Positions 39,462-49,675 are shown, numbered from the stretch's first letter. The stretch: 64,000 bases of DNA from Mycobacterium sp. (GCF_029961025.1 NZ_JASBVP010000006.1:186001-250000); one strand, 5' to 3'. Program-made: numbers and translations. The notes: a model not told the origin generated them from the letters alone.

Positions 39462-39641
39462 GCGATCGCCGCTGGATTCTTGGGCGTCGACCCGCTGCGC
39501 CCGGCTTCGCCGCGCTGGCGATCGCCGCTGGATTCTTGGGCGTCGACCCGCTGCGCCCGGCTTCGCCGCGCTGGCGATCGCCGCTGGATTCTTGGGCGTC
39601 GACCCGCTGCGCCCGGCTTCGCCGCGCTGGCGATCGCCGCT
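39462..39641. repeat. 56-bp tandem repeat (three full copies plus 12 bp) upstream of thyA
   Basis: Units start at 39462, 39518 and 39574, with a partial fourth at 39630-39641. The three full units are identical by eye. Each opens GCGATCGCCGCTGGATTCTT, contains a GTCGAC and ends CTTCGCCGCGCTG. The array fills the 211-base gap between the divergent dienelactone hydrolase and thyA genes and stops 11 bases before the thyA GTG. Identical copies mean recent expansion, so copy number should vary among strains like a MIRU-VNTR locus. Confidence 0.95.
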
Positions 39642-39652
39642 AAGCTGGGCGC

Positions 39653-40453
39653 GTGCCCGTCCCCACGCCCTACGAGGATTTGCTGCGCCTGGTGCTGGAG
39701 CGGGGCATACCCAAAGCCGACCGCACCGGCACCGGGGTCCGCAGCCTGTTCGGCAGCCAGTTGCGCTATGACCTCTCGGCCGGTTTTCCGCTGATTACCA
39801 CGAAGAAGGTGCATGTCAAATCGGTGATCTACGAGCTACTGTGGTTTTTGCGGGGCGATTCCAACATCGGCTGGCTGCATGAGCACGGCGTCACCATCTG
39901 GGACGAATGGGCTTCTCCTTCAGGAGATCTCGGTCCGATTTACGGGGTGCAGTGGCGGTCCTGGCCGACGCCGACGGGTGAGCACATCGACCAGATCAGC
40001 GCCGCGTTGGAGCTTTTGCGCACCGACCCGGATTCGCGGCGGATCATCGTCTCGGCGTGGAACGTCGGCGAGCTCGCCAACATGGCACTGCCGCCGTGTC
40101 ACTTGCTCTTCCAGTTCTACGTCGCCGCCGGAAGGTTGAGCTGTCAGCTGTATCAGCGCAGCGCCGACATGTTCCTAGGGGTGCCGTTCAACATCGCCAG
40201 CTACGCGCTGCTGACCCACATGATGGCCGCCCAGGCCGGACTCGACGTCGGGGAGTTCATCTGGACCGGCGGCGACTGCCACATCTACGACAACCACGTC
40301 GAGCAGGTACGGCTGCAGCTCTCGCGCGAACCGCGGGCCTACCCGCAACTCGTTCTGGCCCATCGTGATTCGATTTTTGACTACACCTACGAGGACATCG
40401 TCATCAAAAACTACGATCCGCACCCGCCCATCAAAGCCCCCGTCGCGGTATGA
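39653..40453 (+). CDS. thyA: Thymidylate synthase ThyA
   Basis: The 266-residue protein (GTG at 39653) has the classic ThyA sequence: [65 protein letters not shown] with catalytic Cys 149, and [20 protein letters not shown]. It methylates dUMP with methylene-tetrahydrofolate, producing dihydrofolate. The stop overlaps the dfrA ATG, coupling synthesis of dihydrofolate to its reduction. The 56-bp tandem array ends in its 5' region. The window also contains the unrelated thymidylate synthase gene thyX. Confidence 0.97.
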   Translation: MPVPTPYEDLLRLVLERGIPKADRTGTGVRSLFGSQLRYDLSAGFPLITTKKVHVKSVIYELLWFLRGDSNIGWLHEHGVTIWDEWASPSGDLGPIYGVQWRSWPTPTGEHIDQISAALELLRTDPDSRRIIVSAWNVGELANMALPPCHLLFQFYVAAGRLSCQLYQRSADMFLGVPFNIASYALLTHMMAAQAGLDVGEFIWTGGDCHIYDNHVEQVRLQLSREPRAYPQLVLAHRDSIFDYTYEDIVIKNYDPHPPIKAPVAV

Positions 40454-40935
40454 AGGTGGGTTTGATCTGGGCTCAGTCCACCTCGGGTGTCATCGGTCGC
40501 GGCGGCGGTATCCCCTGGCGGCTGCCCGAAGACCAGGCCCGCTTCAAAGCGATCACCGTCGGCCATACCGTGGTGATGGGACGGGGCACCTGGGAGTCGC
40601 TGCCCGCTAGCGTGCGCCCGCTTCCGGGCCGGCGCAATGTCGTGCTGTCCCGCCGCGCCGACTACGTCGCCGACGGTGCGGACGTGGTGGGAAGCCTGGG
40701 CGAGGCGCTGACCGACGAGCAGACTTGGGTGATCGGCGGCGCGCAACTCTTTGCGCTGGCGCTGCCACTGGCGACCCGCTGCGAGGTCACCGAGGTCGAC
40801 ATCGACTTGCCTCCCGAAGAGGGGGACGCGCTGGCCCCGGTTCTCGACGACACCTGGGTGGGCTCCACGGGGGAGTGGCGGGCCAGCAGCAGCGGGCTGC
40901 GCTACCGGTTCGTCAGTTACCGGCGCGCCGCGTGA
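40450..40935 (+). CDS. dfrA: Dihydrofolate reductase
   Basis: This 161-residue enzyme has [35 protein letters not shown] (Asp of the active site), [20 protein letters not shown] and [19 protein letters not shown] in the order expected of DHFR. It regenerates tetrahydrofolate and is the trimethoprim target. ATG overlaps the thyA stop (ATGA), and its own stop overlaps a GTG that begins the YcaQ-like gene (GTGA). The three genes form one tightly coupled unit. Confidence 0.96.
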   Translation: MKVGLIWAQSTSGVIGRGGGIPWRLPEDQARFKAITVGHTVVMGRGTWESLPASVRPLPGRRNVVLSRRADYVADGADVVGSLGEALTDEQTWVIGGAQLFALALPLATRCEVTEVDIDLPPEEGDALAPVLDDTWVGSTGEWRASSSGLRYRFVSYRRAA

Positions 40936-42143
40936 GCCGGCTGACCGCGGCGCAGGCACGCCGGATTGCCGTCGCCGCACAGGGATTCACCCCATCACCA
41001 CGGCGTGGTCCGGTTACCCGGGCCGATTTGCGCCGACTGATGTCGCGCATCCAGGTACTGCAACTGGATTCGGTGTCGGTGGCGGTGCGCGCCCACTACG
41101 CGCCGGTGTTCAGCCGGTTCGGCCCCTACGACCGCGACATCCTCGACCGCGCCGCCTGGGCCCACCGAACCCGTGCACCGCGGCTACTGGTGGAGTACTG
41201 GGCACACGAAGCCGCGCTAATGGCCGTCGAGGACTGGCCGCTGCTGCGCTGGCGGATGCGCCAGTACCGGCACGGCCGCTGGGGTGTGCATATCGTGCGA
41301 GCCAACCAACGCCTAGCCGACGAGGTCATCGCCGCGGTCACCGAACTGGGACCGTGTAGCGCCGGGCAGATCGAGGCCCACCTGGCTCGCGGGCGCTCCC
41401 GCACGAAAGGCGCCTGGTGGAATCGCAGCGACACCAAATGGGTCGCCGAGGCGCTGTTCGCCGCGGGCGTGCTCACCACCGCCACCCGGGTCGGGTTCAG
41501 CCGGTACTACGACCTGACCGAGCGTGTGTTGCCCAGAGCGGTGCTCGCCCGCCAGATCGACGACGAACAGGCCGTCCGGGAGCTCACGCTGCGGGCGGCA
41601 ACCGCGCTGGGGGTGGGCACCGAGGCCGACATCCGCGATTATTTTCGGCTGTCTGCCCGGCAGGCCGGGCCGGCTATCGCCAAGCTGGTCGCCGACGGCG
41701 AGTTGGAGCCCGTCGACGTCGATGGCTGGGCCGCGCCGGCGTATCTGCGCACCGGGCAGGCCGTGCCGCGCCGCGACCGCGGAACGGCGCTGGTGTGCCC
41801 GTTTGACCCGCTGATCTTCTACCGGCCGCGGGTGCAGCGGCTGTTCGGGTTTCACTACCGCCTGGAGATCTACACCCCGGCGTCCCGGCGTCGGTACGGC
41901 TACTACGTCTGGCCGTTTTTGCTCGACGGGCGGCTGGTTGGCCGCGTCGACCTCAAGGCCGATAGGGCGCGAAACGCCCTGCACGTCGTGGGCGCGTTCA
42001 TCGAACCGGATGAACCGCCCACCCGGGTTGCCGCGGCGTTGACGGCCGAACTGCAGACCATGGCATCCTGGCTGGCGCTGGGCGGCATCACCGTGGGCAG
42101 CGTCGGCAACTTGGCGGGCGAACTGCGCGCCGCGCAAGATTGA
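40932..42143 (+). CDS. YcaQ-like (HTH_42) DNA glycosylase family protein
   Basis: From the GTG at 40932 the protein has 403 residues. The early text [20 protein letters not shown] contains the Q-x-D motif of YcaQ/AlkX-type glycosylases, which unhook interstrand crosslinks. The related AlkZ group has Q-x-Q there. Three winged-helix segments follow, one including [20 protein letters not shown], and then [20 protein letters not shown] and the C-terminal beta barrel with [13 protein letters not shown]. Activity is inferred from these motifs. The overlap with dfrA is notable because it links thymidylate/folate metabolism with a possible DNA repair enzyme. Confidence 0.85.
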   Translation: MSRLTAAQARRIAVAAQGFTPSPRRGPVTRADLRRLMSRIQVLQLDSVSVAVRAHYAPVFSRFGPYDRDILDRAAWAHRTRAPRLLVEYWAHEAALMAVEDWPLLRWRMRQYRHGRWGVHIVRANQRLADEVIAAVTELGPCSAGQIEAHLARGRSRTKGAWWNRSDTKWVAEALFAAGVLTTATRVGFSRYYDLTERVLPRAVLARQIDDEQAVRELTLRAATALGVGTEADIRDYFRLSARQAGPAIAKLVADGELEPVDVDGWAAPAYLRTGQAVPRRDRGTALVCPFDPLIFYRPRVQRLFGFHYRLEIYTPASRRRYGYYVWPFLLDGRLVGRVDLKADRARNALHVVGAFIEPDEPPTRVAAALTAELQTMASWLALGGITVGSVGNLAGELRAAQD

Positions 42144-42212
42144 GCACGCTTCGCCCGCGGGCAACCGCCGGAGAAATGTGCCGTGCCCGTGGCGGGGCCA
42201 ACGCGCTCGGTG

Positions 42213-42797
42213 CTAGCCGTGGCGTTGTTTCTGGTCGCGGGGTAGCCGGCAGCCGGTGAAACCAGAGACCACCAGGTTGCCCCGGTAACCGACGCCAATG
42301 GATATCCCGGTGGGACCATAGAAGCGGACGTCGTGATCGCCAGGTTTGTCTTGGAACACCTGGACCTCGGTGGCATCCAGTTTGGCGGCCGCCCGTTTGG
42401 CGGCCTCCTGAATTTTCGCCCAGTCCTGCTCAGACATTGGCACACGAACAGCGACCGCGTCGGGGGGGAAGTACTCTCGCCCGTCGCTTTGTTCGTAGGG
42501 CCGCGCGCAGGTACTGCCTGATCCTTCGTGAGGAGTCTCCCAGGTGATTCCGGGGATGAGTGTGCTGGCGGCCGTTTTGATTTCGTTCATCGCGGCTTGC
42601 ACCTGGGTTTGGGTGTCCTCCAGGGAGGGCAGGGATTTGAGGACCTCAAGGGCTTTGGCGGCCACCGAGGGCGAGGTGGGTTGATCGGGTCCTGTCACGT
42701 GACATCCTGCGGCGGTGAGGGTGGTGGTGAGTAGTAGGGCGGCACCCAGCAATCCGTGGCGTCGCCGGCGCGGGGGAGGGTCAGCGGGTTTCCTCAC
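42213..42797 (-). CDS. LppA/LppV-type lipoprotein (second copy)
   Basis: This 194-residue lipoprotein has a signal peptide with a basic start (PPPRRRRHGLL) and lipobox LTAAGC. The mature part shares several blocks with the lipoprotein at 43414-43965: LPSLEDTQTQ, RPYEQSDGRE, KPGDHDVRFYG and TGCRLPRDQK, the LppA/LppB/LppV family pattern known from M. tuberculosis. It starts with an ATG overlapping the stop of the truncated hydrolase gene (ATGA). It is much more diverged from its paralogue than the hydrolase cores are from each other, as expected of paired specificity partners. An inhibitor or immunity role is speculation. Confidence 0.82.
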   Translation of the reverse strand: MRKPADPPPRRRRHGLLGAALLLTTTLTAAGCHVTGPDQPTSPSVAAKALEVLKSLPSLEDTQTQVQAAMNEIKTAASTLIPGITWETPHEGSGSTCARPYEQSDGREYFPPDAVAVRVPMSEQDWAKIQEAAKRAAAKLDATEVQVFQDKPGDHDVRFYGPTGISIGVGYRGNLVVSGFTGCRLPRDQKQRHG

Positions 42798-43441
42798 TGG
42801 CCGGTAACCGCCTTATCACCCAGCCCGGCCACCACGGCGGCGATGTTGTCGTTGGTGGTCCGGATCCCCCCGTCGTCGGGAAAGCGGGGGTAGTCGCTGT
42901 GGCCGTGGGCGCCCTCCAGCTGCAGGGTGCCGCCGTGGCCGTCGGGCACCGCGGTGGCGCCGGTGGCCAGGCGGGTGAAGGCGGGGTTGGTGGCCGGGTT
43001 CGGGCCGAAATGCCCGGCCCCGGAGGCGTCGGCGTCTCCTAAGATGCCTTCGGCGATGGTGTTCAACGGCGGCGGCAAAAACGGGGCCACATCATGGGCG
43101 ATACGCGGGCCGTCGTAGGTCCACTGGATGGGATCGTCGGGGGTTTCCATGGCGAACACCTGGCCGGGCCGCAGGTGAAGCTGAGCCGGCGTGCTGGCTT
43201 CGATGCCCGGTGAGCCGTAAAACAGCGCCCGCGACACCCCGTGATCACCGGGCTGCTGCAACGCTAGCCCGGTGGTGAGCGAGCCGTAGGAGTGACCGAT
43301 CGCGGTCAGAAAGGCCCGCCCGCCCTGGTGTTCGATTGCGACGAATCGCCTTCTCGCCCAGCTGGGCTGGCGCGGCCACGCTTTCGTAGCGCGCCGACGG
43401 TGGCGGGGTGGTGCTACTTTCTGTCGCGGGGTAAGCGACAT
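42794..43441 (-). CDS. Headless second copy of the DUF1023 hydrolase C-terminal domain
   Basis: The 215-residue frame begins with about 40 residues of noise-like basic text (PRQKVAPPRHRRRATKAWPR) that overlaps the end of the upstream lipoprotein gene. From about residue 41 it matches the full-length hydrolase at 43973-45778: LTAIGHSYGSLTTGLALQQP with the nucleophile serine, and RALFYGSPGIEAS. DNA homology stops abruptly at about 43330, where the copy loses the N-terminal WXG-like and linker regions. The C-terminal part (PFLPPPLNTIAEGILGDADA) differs from the full-length protein. It could be a pseudogene or a reserve catalytic module of the kind found downstream of polymorphic toxins. It overlaps the next lipoprotein start. 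Confidence 0.7.
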   Translation of the reverse strand: MSLTPRQKVAPPRHRRRATKAWPRQPSWARRRFVAIEHQGGRAFLTAIGHSYGSLTTGLALQQPGDHGVSRALFYGSPGIEASTPAQLHLRPGQVFAMETPDDPIQWTYDGPRIAHDVAPFLPPPLNTIAEGILGDADASGAGHFGPNPATNPAFTRLATGATAVPDGHGGTLQLEGAHGHSDYPRFPDDGGIRTTNDNIAAVVAGLGDKAVTGQ

Positions 43442-43965
43442 CCGGTGCTACCCGATATTAACGCCACCTGCTGCGATCCTAATCGGATGGTTGTGCCCGT
43501 CTCGTCGAAGAATTCGACATCATGATTGCCGGGGGCATCGCGAAATACCTCGATGCTATTGGCGCCGAGCTTGGCGGCAGCATCGCGAGCGATGTCAAAG
43601 ACCGACTGCCAATTCTCCTCGGGAATCGGGGTATTCGATACATAGTTCGGCATGAGCACCTCTTGACCGTCAGACTGCTCATAGGGGGGGGAGCAGCCGC
43701 CGCGGCTCGGTTCATCGAGCCAGTGCCATGCCAGGGTGGGGGCAATCGCGGAGGCCGCCGTCCCGATCTGTTCGATTGTTGTCTTGAGTTGTGTCTGCGT
43801 ATCTTCTAGCGATGGCAGCGTATTGAGTGTGGCAGCCGCTTTGCTAGCCGCGTCGGGATCCGTTGGTTTATAAGGGTTTTTCATATGGCATCCTGGTGAT
43901 GCTAGTGCGATGACCACGATCGTGGTCGATAGGAGGCTGCGGCGGTGGTGGCGGGGTCTTTTCAT
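43414..43965 (-). CDS. LppA/LppV-type lipoprotein (first copy)
   Basis: From the ATG at 43965 the protein has 183 residues. A basic start (MKRPRHHRRSLLSTT) leads into a hydrophobic segment ending ALASPGC, a slightly weak lipobox. Mature blocks LPSLEDTQTQLKTTIEQIG, PPYEQSDGQE, APGNHDVEFFDETG and STGCRLPRDRK match the second lipoprotein and the LppA/LppV family. It begins 7 bases after the stop of the full-length DUF1023 hydrolase, so the two are co-expressed. In M. tuberculosis, LppV and LppA/LppB are likewise encoded beside a hydrolase of this type (Rv2796c-Rv2797c and Rv2542-Rv2544, recalled). Confidence 0.82.
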   Translation of the reverse strand: MKRPRHHRRSLLSTTIVVIALASPGCHMKNPYKPTDPDAASKAAATLNTLPSLEDTQTQLKTTIEQIGTAASAIAPTLAWHWLDEPSRGGCSPPYEQSDGQEVLMPNYVSNTPIPEENWQSVFDIARDAAAKLGANSIEVFRDAPGNHDVEFFDETGTTIRLGSQQVALISGSTGCRLPRDRK

Positions 43966-43972
43966 CTGGTGT

Positions 43973-45778
43973 TCAGTTTCCGCTGATCGGCTTGAGTCCG
44001 GCGATGACCGCTGCAATGTTGTAGCCGCTAGTGCGGGGCTGACCGTTGTCGCCTTGTTGAGGGTATTGGCTGTGCGCGTGCGGCCCGCTCACGCCTTCCA
44101 GGGCGCGGCCGTCGGGCACGGTCGTGGGGCCGGTGGCTAGGCGGGTGAAGTTGGGGTTGGTGGCCGGGTTGGAACCGAAGTTGCCGAACTCGGCGTCGGC
44201 GTACGACCCGAGAATTGGGATGCCCTGGGCAACGGCGCGGCCGTCGTACACCCTTTGGATGAGATCATCGGGGGCCTCCATGGCATAGACATGGCCGGGT
44301 TGCAGGTGCAACTGGGCCGGGGTGGAGGCTTCGATGCCGGGTGAGCCGTAAAACAGCGCCCGCGACACCCCGTGATCACCGGGCTGCTGCAACGCCAGCC
44401 CGGTGGTCAGCGAGCCGTAGGAGTGCCCGATCGCGGTCAGATCGGCCCGCCCGCCCTGGTGGGAGGCTTGTATCCCGTCATAGAAGCGGGCCAGGTCATG
44501 CGCGCCGGCGCGGGCCAGGGTGTCGTGGCTGACATCCCACCCGCCCCCGAGGGACGTACCGAGGTGATCCCAACCGGGGACCTGCGGCGTGTCGTAACCG
44601 ATCCACGCGATAGCCGACACGGTTTCGTTTCCACGACCAGCAAGTATGAGCTGCTTACGAGCTTCAACACGAGCGTGCATAGCTTCGTCCGCCATGCCGC
44701 CGATGCTGTCGCGCACGGTGGTGTTCAGCCCAGGGGCGGTGACCGACACGTGGGTGGCGGTGTCGGGATCCCCGACGGCGATCGCGGCGTGGACTTGTTT
44801 GCCGTTTTGGGTGTCCAGCAGCATCAGCTTGCGATCCGGGCCGGCTTTGAGGGCTTTGTCGACCGCCTGCAGATCGGGCAGGTTTTTCGCGGCGTTTCGG
44901 GCGGCGTCGTAGTGGCGCTGCCAGGCCTCATAGGCCAGCCGGTCATCGAAGATCGCACCCGGCTCGTTGGGAGGCGGAATATTTTTGCCCTCCGCCCAGT
45001 CGGGGTGCTGGGCTTTGAGCGCGTCGGCTTGCGCGGCGGCGGCCCGGGCGCGCGCCAGCTGGTCATCGAGATTGAGCCGGTTGTAGTGGTCGTAGCCGAG
45101 GTGGTCCGGGGGATCGCAGGGCATCCCGGGATGGTTGCCGATGTTGTGGTCTTGGGCGTAGAGCCAGTCTTTTTCTTCCGGGGTCAGCTGATTCCACAGC
45201 GCGGTGAACTGCTGCGGATCCTCGGGCAGGGGTTTGGACAGCGCGTCTTGAATCTCGGGACGATTCTCGTGGGGGCCGGCCGGGATGGGGGTGTCACCGT
45301 CGGCCATGTTGATCGCGGCCGCCAGGTCCGCGTCGACCGCGTTGGCTTCGGCCAGGATCGCGTTCAGCCGTGGCTGCAGCTCGGCTTGCGCGGCGGCCAG
45401 CTGCTTCTCGTCGCCGCGGAAACCCGACCCGGCCACCACCTTGTTGGCCAGCGGATCGACCCACAGACCCATCTCGGCGGCATCAGCGCGCAACCGGCGC
45501 AAGTCGGCCTGCACCTTATCGATGCCATCGGCGGCTTTGCCCGCCGCGGCGCCCACGGCCAGCGCCTCGTTGCCATGCGCGTCAAGGTCCTGGCGGATCA
45601 GCGCATTGTGGTGTTTGCGGGCCGCAGCGGTTTGGCCCTCCCAGGTGTCAAACACCGCCAGCGAGCTCAGCTGACGCGACACCTCCAAGGTGGCCTGCCC
45701 GCGGGCGGTGGCCGCGTGAAACACCGCCCGCACCGCATCCGAGCTCCACCGATCAATATCGGCCACCGTCAGCGTCAC
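43973..45778 (-). CDS. WXG100-linked DUF1023 alpha/beta hydrolase
   Basis: The 601-residue protein starts at a GTG overlapping the WXG100 gene stop (GTGA). Residues 1-200 are helical and WXG-like (VADIDRWSSDAVRAV, FDTWEGQTAAARKHH), suggesting type VII secretion. A middle region with TPEEKDWLYAQDHNIGNHPG and charged helices follows. The C-terminal DUF1023 hydrolase domain has SAIAWIGYDTPQVPGWD, LTAIGHSYGSLTTGLAL with the catalytic serine, and a late HAHSQYP histidine. DUF1023 proteins are predicted secreted esterases or toxins. The substrate is unknown. The WXG-hydrolase-lipoprotein order and the truncated second hydrolase module downstream make this a candidate polymorphic-toxin-like locus. 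Confidence 0.85.
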   Translation of the reverse strand: MTLTVADIDRWSSDAVRAVFHAATARGQATLEVSRQLSSLAVFDTWEGQTAAARKHHNALIRQDLDAHGNEALAVGAAAGKAADGIDKVQADLRRLRADAAEMGLWVDPLANKVVAGSGFRGDEKQLAAAQAELQPRLNAILAEANAVDADLAAAINMADGDTPIPAGPHENRPEIQDALSKPLPEDPQQFTALWNQLTPEEKDWLYAQDHNIGNHPGMPCDPPDHLGYDHYNRLNLDDQLARARAAAAQADALKAQHPDWAEGKNIPPPNEPGAIFDDRLAYEAWQRHYDAARNAAKNLPDLQAVDKALKAGPDRKLMLLDTQNGKQVHAAIAVGDPDTATHVSVTAPGLNTTVRDSIGGMADEAMHARVEARKQLILAGRGNETVSAIAWIGYDTPQVPGWDHLGTSLGGGWDVSHDTLARAGAHDLARFYDGIQASHQGGRADLTAIGHSYGSLTTGLALQQPGDHGVSRALFYGSPGIEASTPAQLHLQPGHVYAMEAPDDLIQRVYDGRAVAQGIPILGSYADAEFGNFGSNPATNPNFTRLATGPTTVPDGRALEGVSGPHAHSQYPQQGDNGQPRTSGYNIAAVIAGLKPISGN

Positions 45779-46113
45779 GGCGCCTCGACCCGCACCGGCC
45801 GTCCCGGGGCGCTGTCGCCGACCGCGCGCAGCCGCTGGGCGTTCTCGCGCTCCATCGCCGCGAAATCGATGGCGTCGTTGTGCAGGTCCAGCGCGTGCGC
45901 GCCGACGTTGGTCAAAAGCCGCCGGGAGGTCTGCAACCAAATGTCCATCCGGGCGGCCAGCGCCACCGAGGACGCCCCCACCCAGCCGGACTGCGCGGCC
46001 TCGATCGTGTTATCCGACGTGAGATGGGCCGCCGCCAAGTCCTCGCCCTGGCCGCTGACATGCGCCGCCGAGCACGCCAACGCCTCCAGGTCAACCCGCA
46101 ACTCACCCGCCAC
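45775..46113 (-). CDS. WXG100-family (ESX-type) small protein
   Basis: From the GTG at 46113 (GGAGG eight bases upstream) the protein has 112 residues: [20 protein letters not shown], an [16 protein letters not shown] turn corresponding to the W-x-G motif, and a second helix [19 protein letters not shown]. It is an Esx-like or EspC-like protein expected to pair with, or help export, the DUF1023 hydrolase. No ESX secretion machinery genes lie in the window, so export would rely on a system encoded elsewhere. An ATG at 46158 is also in frame but lacks a site. Confidence 0.75.
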   Translation of the reverse strand: MAGELRVDLEALACSAAHVSGQGEDLAAAHLTSDNTIEAAQSGWVGASSVALAARMDIWLQTSRRLLTNVGAHALDLHNDAIDFAAMERENAQRLRAVGDSAPGRPVRVEAP

Positions 46114-46280
46114 CGCCGTTCCTCCACACCGCCCGGCCAGAATCGGCACGCCAGTCACCGCAACCGCATGCTAACCCAGCGCGGGGCGGGGCATCTGCGG
46201 GTTTCCCCTCCGCGGCAACCCTCCGGCGAGCGACAGCGATCCCGCCGGCATCTCCCAACCACCGGGCTATGGTGAACGCC

Positions 46281-47033
46281 GTGGCAGAGACCGCCCCGCT
46301 GCGCGTGCGACTGATCGCTCAGACCGCGTTCAGCGCCCCGGATGACGTGCCGTGGAGCACCGACGCCGACGGCGGGCAGGCGCTCACCGAGTTCGCCGGC
46401 CGGGCCTGCTACCAAAGTTGGTCCAAACCCAACCCGAAGACCGCGACCAACGCCGGCTACATCAAGCACATCATCGACGTCGGGCACTTCTCGCTGCTCG
46501 AGCACGCTAGCGTGTCCTTCTACATCACCGGAATCTCGCGATCCTGCGCCCACGAGCTGATCCGGCACCGGCATTTGTCCTGCTCACAGCTTTCCCAACG
46601 CTACGTCCCGGAAGGGGACTCGCGGATCGTCATACCGCCGGGCATGCCCGACGACCCCGAGCTACAGCGGATCCTGACTACAGCCGCCGACGCCAGTCGC
46701 GCCGCCTACACCGAACTGCTGGCCAAACTGGAGGCCAGGCTCGCCGAGGGGCCCAACGCCGGGTTGCGCCGCAAACAGGCCCGCCAGGCAGCCCGCGCCG
46801 TGCTGCCCAACGCCACCGAGACCAGCGTCGTGGTGACCGGCAACTACCGGGCGTGGCGGCATTTCATCGCGATGCGCGCCAGCGAGCACGCCGACGTCGA
46901 GATCCGGCGGCTTGCCCTACTGTGCCTGCGGCACCTCCTCGAGGTGGCGCCCGCGGTCTTCGCCGATTTCGAGATCACCACCCTGGCCGACGGCACCGAG
47001 ATCGCGACGTCACCCCTGGCGACCGAGGCGTGA
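46281..47033 (+). CDS. thyX: FAD-dependent thymidylate synthase ThyX
   Basis: From the GTG at 46281 ([15 protein letters not shown], matching the M. tuberculosis N-terminus) the protein has 250 residues. The hallmark [14 protein letters not shown] fits the ThyX motif RHRxxSxxxx[15 protein letters not shown] and [18 protein letters not shown] complete the flavin/dUMP site. It makes dTMP using FAD and leaves tetrahydrofolate, independently of ThyA. An ATG 12 bases upstream is an alternative start. It is followed closely by dapA and rnj, the conserved mycobacterial order. Confidence 0.96.
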   Translation: MAETAPLRVRLIAQTAFSAPDDVPWSTDADGGQALTEFAGRACYQSWSKPNPKTATNAGYIKHIIDVGHFSLLEHASVSFYITGISRSCAHELIRHRHLSCSQLSQRYVPEGDSRIVIPPGMPDDPELQRILTTAADASRAAYTELLAKLEARLAEGPNAGLRRKQARQAARAVLPNATETSVVVTGNYRAWRHFIAMRASEHADVEIRRLALLCLRHLLEVAPAVFADFEITTLADGTEIATSPLATEA

Positions 47034-47951
<918 letters not shown>

Positions 47952-47969
47952 GCGACGGGTGAGCGGCCG

Positions 47970-49646
47970 GTGAATGCCAACCTCAATCCCCCCGGACCCC
48001 TGAACCCGGGCGGGGTGCGGGTCACCGCGCTGGGCGGTGTCGGCGAAATCGGCCGCAACATGACGGTTTTCGAGCATCTGGGCCGGCTGCTGATCATCGA
48101 CTGCGGGGTGATGTTCCCCACCCACGACGAGCCCGGGGTCGACCTGATCCTGCCGGATCTGCGTCACATCGAGGACCGGCTCGACGACATCGAGGCGCTG
48201 GTGCTGACCCACGCGCACGAGGACCACATCGGGGCGGTCCCGTTTCTGCTCAAGCTGCGGCCCGACATCCCGGTGGTCGGCTCGAAGTTCACCCTGGCGC
48301 TGGTCTCCGCCAAATGCCGTGAGCACCAGCTTAAGCCGGTGCTTGTGGAAGTCGCCGAGGGCGAGCGCCGCACGCATGGCGTGTTCGAGTGCCAGTACTT
48401 CGCGATCAATCATTCCATCCCGGACGCGCTGGCGATTGCGGTGCACACCGGGGCGGGAACCATCCTGCACACCGGAGACATCAAACTCGACCAGTTGCCG
48501 CTCGACGGACGCATCACCGACCTGCCCGGCATGTCCCGGCTCGGTGACGCCGGTGTGGATCTCTTGCTCTGCGATTCGACCAACGCCGAGATTCCCGGTG
48601 TAGGGCCGTCGGAAAGCGAAGTGGGCCCGGCATTGCACCGCCTGATCAGGGGCGCCGAAGGCCGGGTCATCGTGGCGTGCTTCGCCTCCCATGTGGACCG
48701 GGTGCAGCAGATCATCGACGCCGCGGTGGCACTGGGCCGGCGGGTGGCCTTCGTCGGCCGGTCCATGGTGCGCAACATGGGAATCGCCCGCGAGCTTGGT
48801 TTTCTGCGGGTCGCCGATTCCGATCTGATCGATATCGCCGCCGCCGAGATGATGCCTCCCGGGCGGGTGGTGTTGATCACCACCGGCACCCAGGGTGAGC
48901 CGATGTCGGCGTTGTCGCGAATGTCGCGCGGTGAGCACCGCAGTATCACGCTTACCTCCGATGACCTGATCATCCTGTCCTCCTCGCTGATCCCCGGCAA
49001 CGAGGAAGCTGTCTACGGTGTGCTCGACGAGCTGTCTAAGATCGGCGCCCAAGTCATTACCAACCAGCAAGTGCGCGTGCATGTTTCAGGCCATGCATAT
49101 TCCGGTGAGCTGCTGTTCCTGTACAACGCGGTGCGGCCGCGACAGGTTATGCCCATCCACGGCACCTGGCGGATGCTGCGGGCCAACGCCAAACTGGCCG
49201 CCCGCACTGGCGTGGCGGAAGAGTCAATTTTATTGGCGGAGAACGGTGTCAGTGTCGATCTGATCGCCGGCAAAGCCGGCATCGCCGGAGCGGTTCCGGT
49301 CGGCAAAATGTTCGTCGACGGCCTGGTCACCGGGGACGTCGGCGAAATCACCTTGGGCGAAAGGCTCATTCTGTCATCGGGTTTCGTTGCGGTGACCGTG
49401 GTGGTGCGACACGGCACCGGCCGTCCGGCGGCTCCGCCGCATTTGCACTCCCGGGGTTTCTCCGAAGATCCCAAGGCACTGGAGCCCGCGGTGCGTAAAG
49501 TCGAGCAAGAGCTGGAATTGCTTGCCGCCGAGAACATCACCGATCCGGTACGGATCGCTCAGGCGGTGCGCCGCACGGTCGGCAAGTGGGTGGGGGAAAC
49601 CTACCGTCGCCAGCCGATGATCGTGCCGACGGTCCTGGAAATCTGA
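47970..49646 (+). CDS. rnj: Ribonuclease J
   Basis: This 558-residue metallo-beta-lactamase/beta-CASP ribonuclease starts at GTG 47970. Metal motif HAHEDHIGAVPF, then GDIKLDQLPLD, FVGRSMVRNMGIA (beta-CASP), and HVSGHAYSGELLFLYNAV near residues 370-390 are all present. It processes rRNA and degrades mRNA as both 5' exonuclease and endonuclease. In M. tuberculosis it is Rv2752c, also next to dapA. Length is as expected. Confidence 0.96.
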   Translation: MNANLNPPGPLNPGGVRVTALGGVGEIGRNMTVFEHLGRLLIIDCGVMFPTHDEPGVDLILPDLRHIEDRLDDIEALVLTHAHEDHIGAVPFLLKLRPDIPVVGSKFTLALVSAKCREHQLKPVLVEVAEGERRTHGVFECQYFAINHSIPDALAIAVHTGAGTILHTGDIKLDQLPLDGRITDLPGMSRLGDAGVDLLLCDSTNAEIPGVGPSESEVGPALHRLIRGAEGRVIVACFASHVDRVQQIIDAAVALGRRVAFVGRSMVRNMGIARELGFLRVADSDLIDIAAAEMMPPGRVVLITTGTQGEPMSALSRMSRGEHRSITLTSDDLIILSSSLIPGNEEAVYGVLDELSKIGAQVITNQQVRVHVSGHAYSGELLFLYNAVRPRQVMPIHGTWRMLRANAKLAARTGVAEESILLAENGVSVDLIAGKAGIAGAVPVGKMFVDGLVTGDVGEITLGERLILSSGFVAVTVVVRHGTGRPAAPPHLHSRGFSEDPKALEPAVRKVEQELELLAAENITDPVRIAQAVRRTVGKWVGETYRRQPMIVPTVLEI

Positions 49647-49675
49647 AGACCCACCCGGTGGGGATCGCCGGTACT

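Noticed and set aside
39462..39641. 56-bp repeats as a CRISPR or coding repeat
   Set aside because: There are no spacers between units, and 56 is not a multiple of three, so it is neither an array nor an in-frame protein repeat.
49650..49663. Possible terminator hairpin after rnj
   Set aside because: The stem CCCAC/GTGGG is only five pairs with a three-base loop and has no T-run, too weak to call.
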